Assembly: GCA_029248845.1 (NCBI GenBank)
Contig: JAQWIO010000055.1
Location: 1 to 7,182 of the forward strand
Direction of reading: 5' to 3'
From: Polaribacter sp.
Lineage (GTDB): Bacteria; Bacteroidota; Bacteroidia; Flavobacteriales; Flavobacteriaceae
DNA length: 7,182 nucleotides
Within the stretch, counting starts at the first letter, position 1; each line of letters starts with the position of its first letter. The notes beneath the pieces are model-generated. The model worked only from the letters and a program-made list of their open reading frames with translations, did no database searches and was not told where the DNA came from. The translations under genes were made by a program, and so were the position numbers. Positions 6,721 to 7,182 of this stretch are shown in pieces.

Positions 6721-7182
6721 TTATGCATGATTTTTGAAAATTTTTGATAAAGAAAAAGCATCTAAACCAACTTGTTTTTGAAGTTTTACAATATTACCAT
6801 GTGCAATAAAACTGTCAGGGACGCCCAATACTTTTATTGGGAGATGATAGTTCTTTATTGCTGAGAACTCTAAAATAGCGCTTCCAAATCCCCCTTTTAC
6901 TGTTCCGTCTTCAACGGTAATTATCATTTGATGTTTTTCAAAAATTTGATGTAGTAATTTTTCATCCAAAGGTTTTACAAAACGCATATCAAAATGTGAT
7001 ATTTCAGACGAATTCTCCATTAAATCAATTGCCTCAGAAATATTTTTAGCAACGGTTCCAATAGATAAAACTGCTATTTTAGTTCCTTTTTTTAATGGAA
7101 CTCCTTTCCCAATTTCAATTTTTTCATAAGGTTGTTCCCAATCGATAATACTACCAGTTCCTCTTGGGTATCGAATGGCAAT
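6721..7182 (-). CDS. dxs: 1-deoxy-D-xylulose-5-phosphate synthase (C-terminal part, N-terminus off the window)
   Basis: Thiamine-diphosphate enzyme that condenses pyruvate and glyceraldehyde 3-phosphate to 1-deoxy-D-xylulose 5-phosphate, the first step of the methylerythritol phosphate route to isoprenoids; cytoplasmic. Only the last 153 codons are in the window. The frame is open to the right edge, so the ATG at 7020 is an internal methionine. Visible family marks are AIRYPRGTG at the edge (end of the pyrimidine-binding domain) and, in the C-terminal transketolase-like domain, a K(I/V)AVLSIGTV strand, the segment MRFVKPLDEKLL, ITVEDGTVKGGFGSAILEF, and the ending KVLGVPDSFIAHG. The protein ends in KNHA with TAA at 6721-6723. 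It converges on dgt across a 246-base gap, and no clear hairpin terminator is visible after its stop. Confidence 0.93.
   Translation of the reverse strand: MAIRYPRGTGSIIDWEQPYEKIEIGKGVPLKKGTKIAVLSIGTVAKNISEAIDLMENSSEISHFDMRFVKPLDEKLLHQIFEKHQMIITVEDGTVKGGFGSAILEFSAIKNYHLPIKVLGVPDSFIAHGNIVKLQKQVGLDAFSLSKIFKNHA

Noticed and set aside
5138..7142. Twelve-base ATTGGGAACAAC at 5138-5149 (plus) and 7131-7142 (minus)
   Set aside because: Both copies encode WEQ inside conserved proteins (dgt start and dxs); the match ends at once on both sides, so it is coincidence rather than a repeat or attachment site.
1..7182. Undescribed multi-gene system, CRISPR array, or mobile element
   Set aside because: All intact genes belong to well-known housekeeping families; no repeat array, transposase, integrase or unexplained gene cluster is visible.

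Overview
The window is about 7.2 kb of AT-rich DNA from a bacterium of the phylum Bacteroidetes, most likely a marine member of the Flavobacteriaceae. The reasons are the protein sequences (a eukaryote-like class Ia ribonucleotide reductase, a COX15-type heme A synthase with a long first loop, a 63-residue cold-shock protein), A-rich sequence instead of Shine-Dalgarno sites before the starts, and a TTTG/TAnnTTTG-type promoter. The genus cannot be fixed from the sequence alone.

Layout. On the minus strand at the left edge is the N-terminal two-thirds of a heme A synthase (1-784, runs off the window). Upstream of it, also on the minus strand, is a small cold-shock protein gene (878-1069), closed by a perfect 11-bp hairpin terminator at 814-847. 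A gene-free stretch of about 400 bases (1070-1474) separates this gene from the divergent plus-strand genes. It holds a candidate csp promoter, two inverted repeats and a nine-codon upstream ORF that ends on the nrdB start codon. The plus strand then carries nrdB (1475-2446) and nrdA (2548-4947), the small and large subunits of aerobic class Ia ribonucleotide reductase, closed by a perfect 14-bp hairpin with a GAAA loop (5001-5034). Next is a dGTP triphosphohydrolase gene of the HD family (dgt, 5134-6474). At the right edge, on the minus strand and converging on dgt, is the C-terminal part of dxs (6721-7182). The 246 bases between dgt and dxs contain what looks like a decayed fragment of a BNR/VPS10-type beta-propeller protein.

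How the genes work together. NrdA and NrdB reduce ribonucleoside diphosphates to deoxyribonucleotides, and the allosteric ATP cone at the NrdA N-terminus senses ATP/dATP. The neighbouring Dgt hydrolyses dNTPs (typically dGTP) to the nucleoside plus triphosphate, so synthesis and breakdown of dNTPs lie side by side, although a strong terminator separates them into two transcription units. The flanking genes (heme A synthesis for cytochrome oxidase, isoprenoid precursor synthesis, cold shock) are ordinary housekeeping genes. I see no CRISPR array, insertion sequence, tRNA, rRNA or defence system, and nothing that looks like an undescribed multi-gene system. The most unusual items are the relic between dgt and dxs, the mini-ORF before nrdB, the dyads in the csp-nrdB gap, and the asparagine at an expected heme-ligand histidine position in the heme A synthase.
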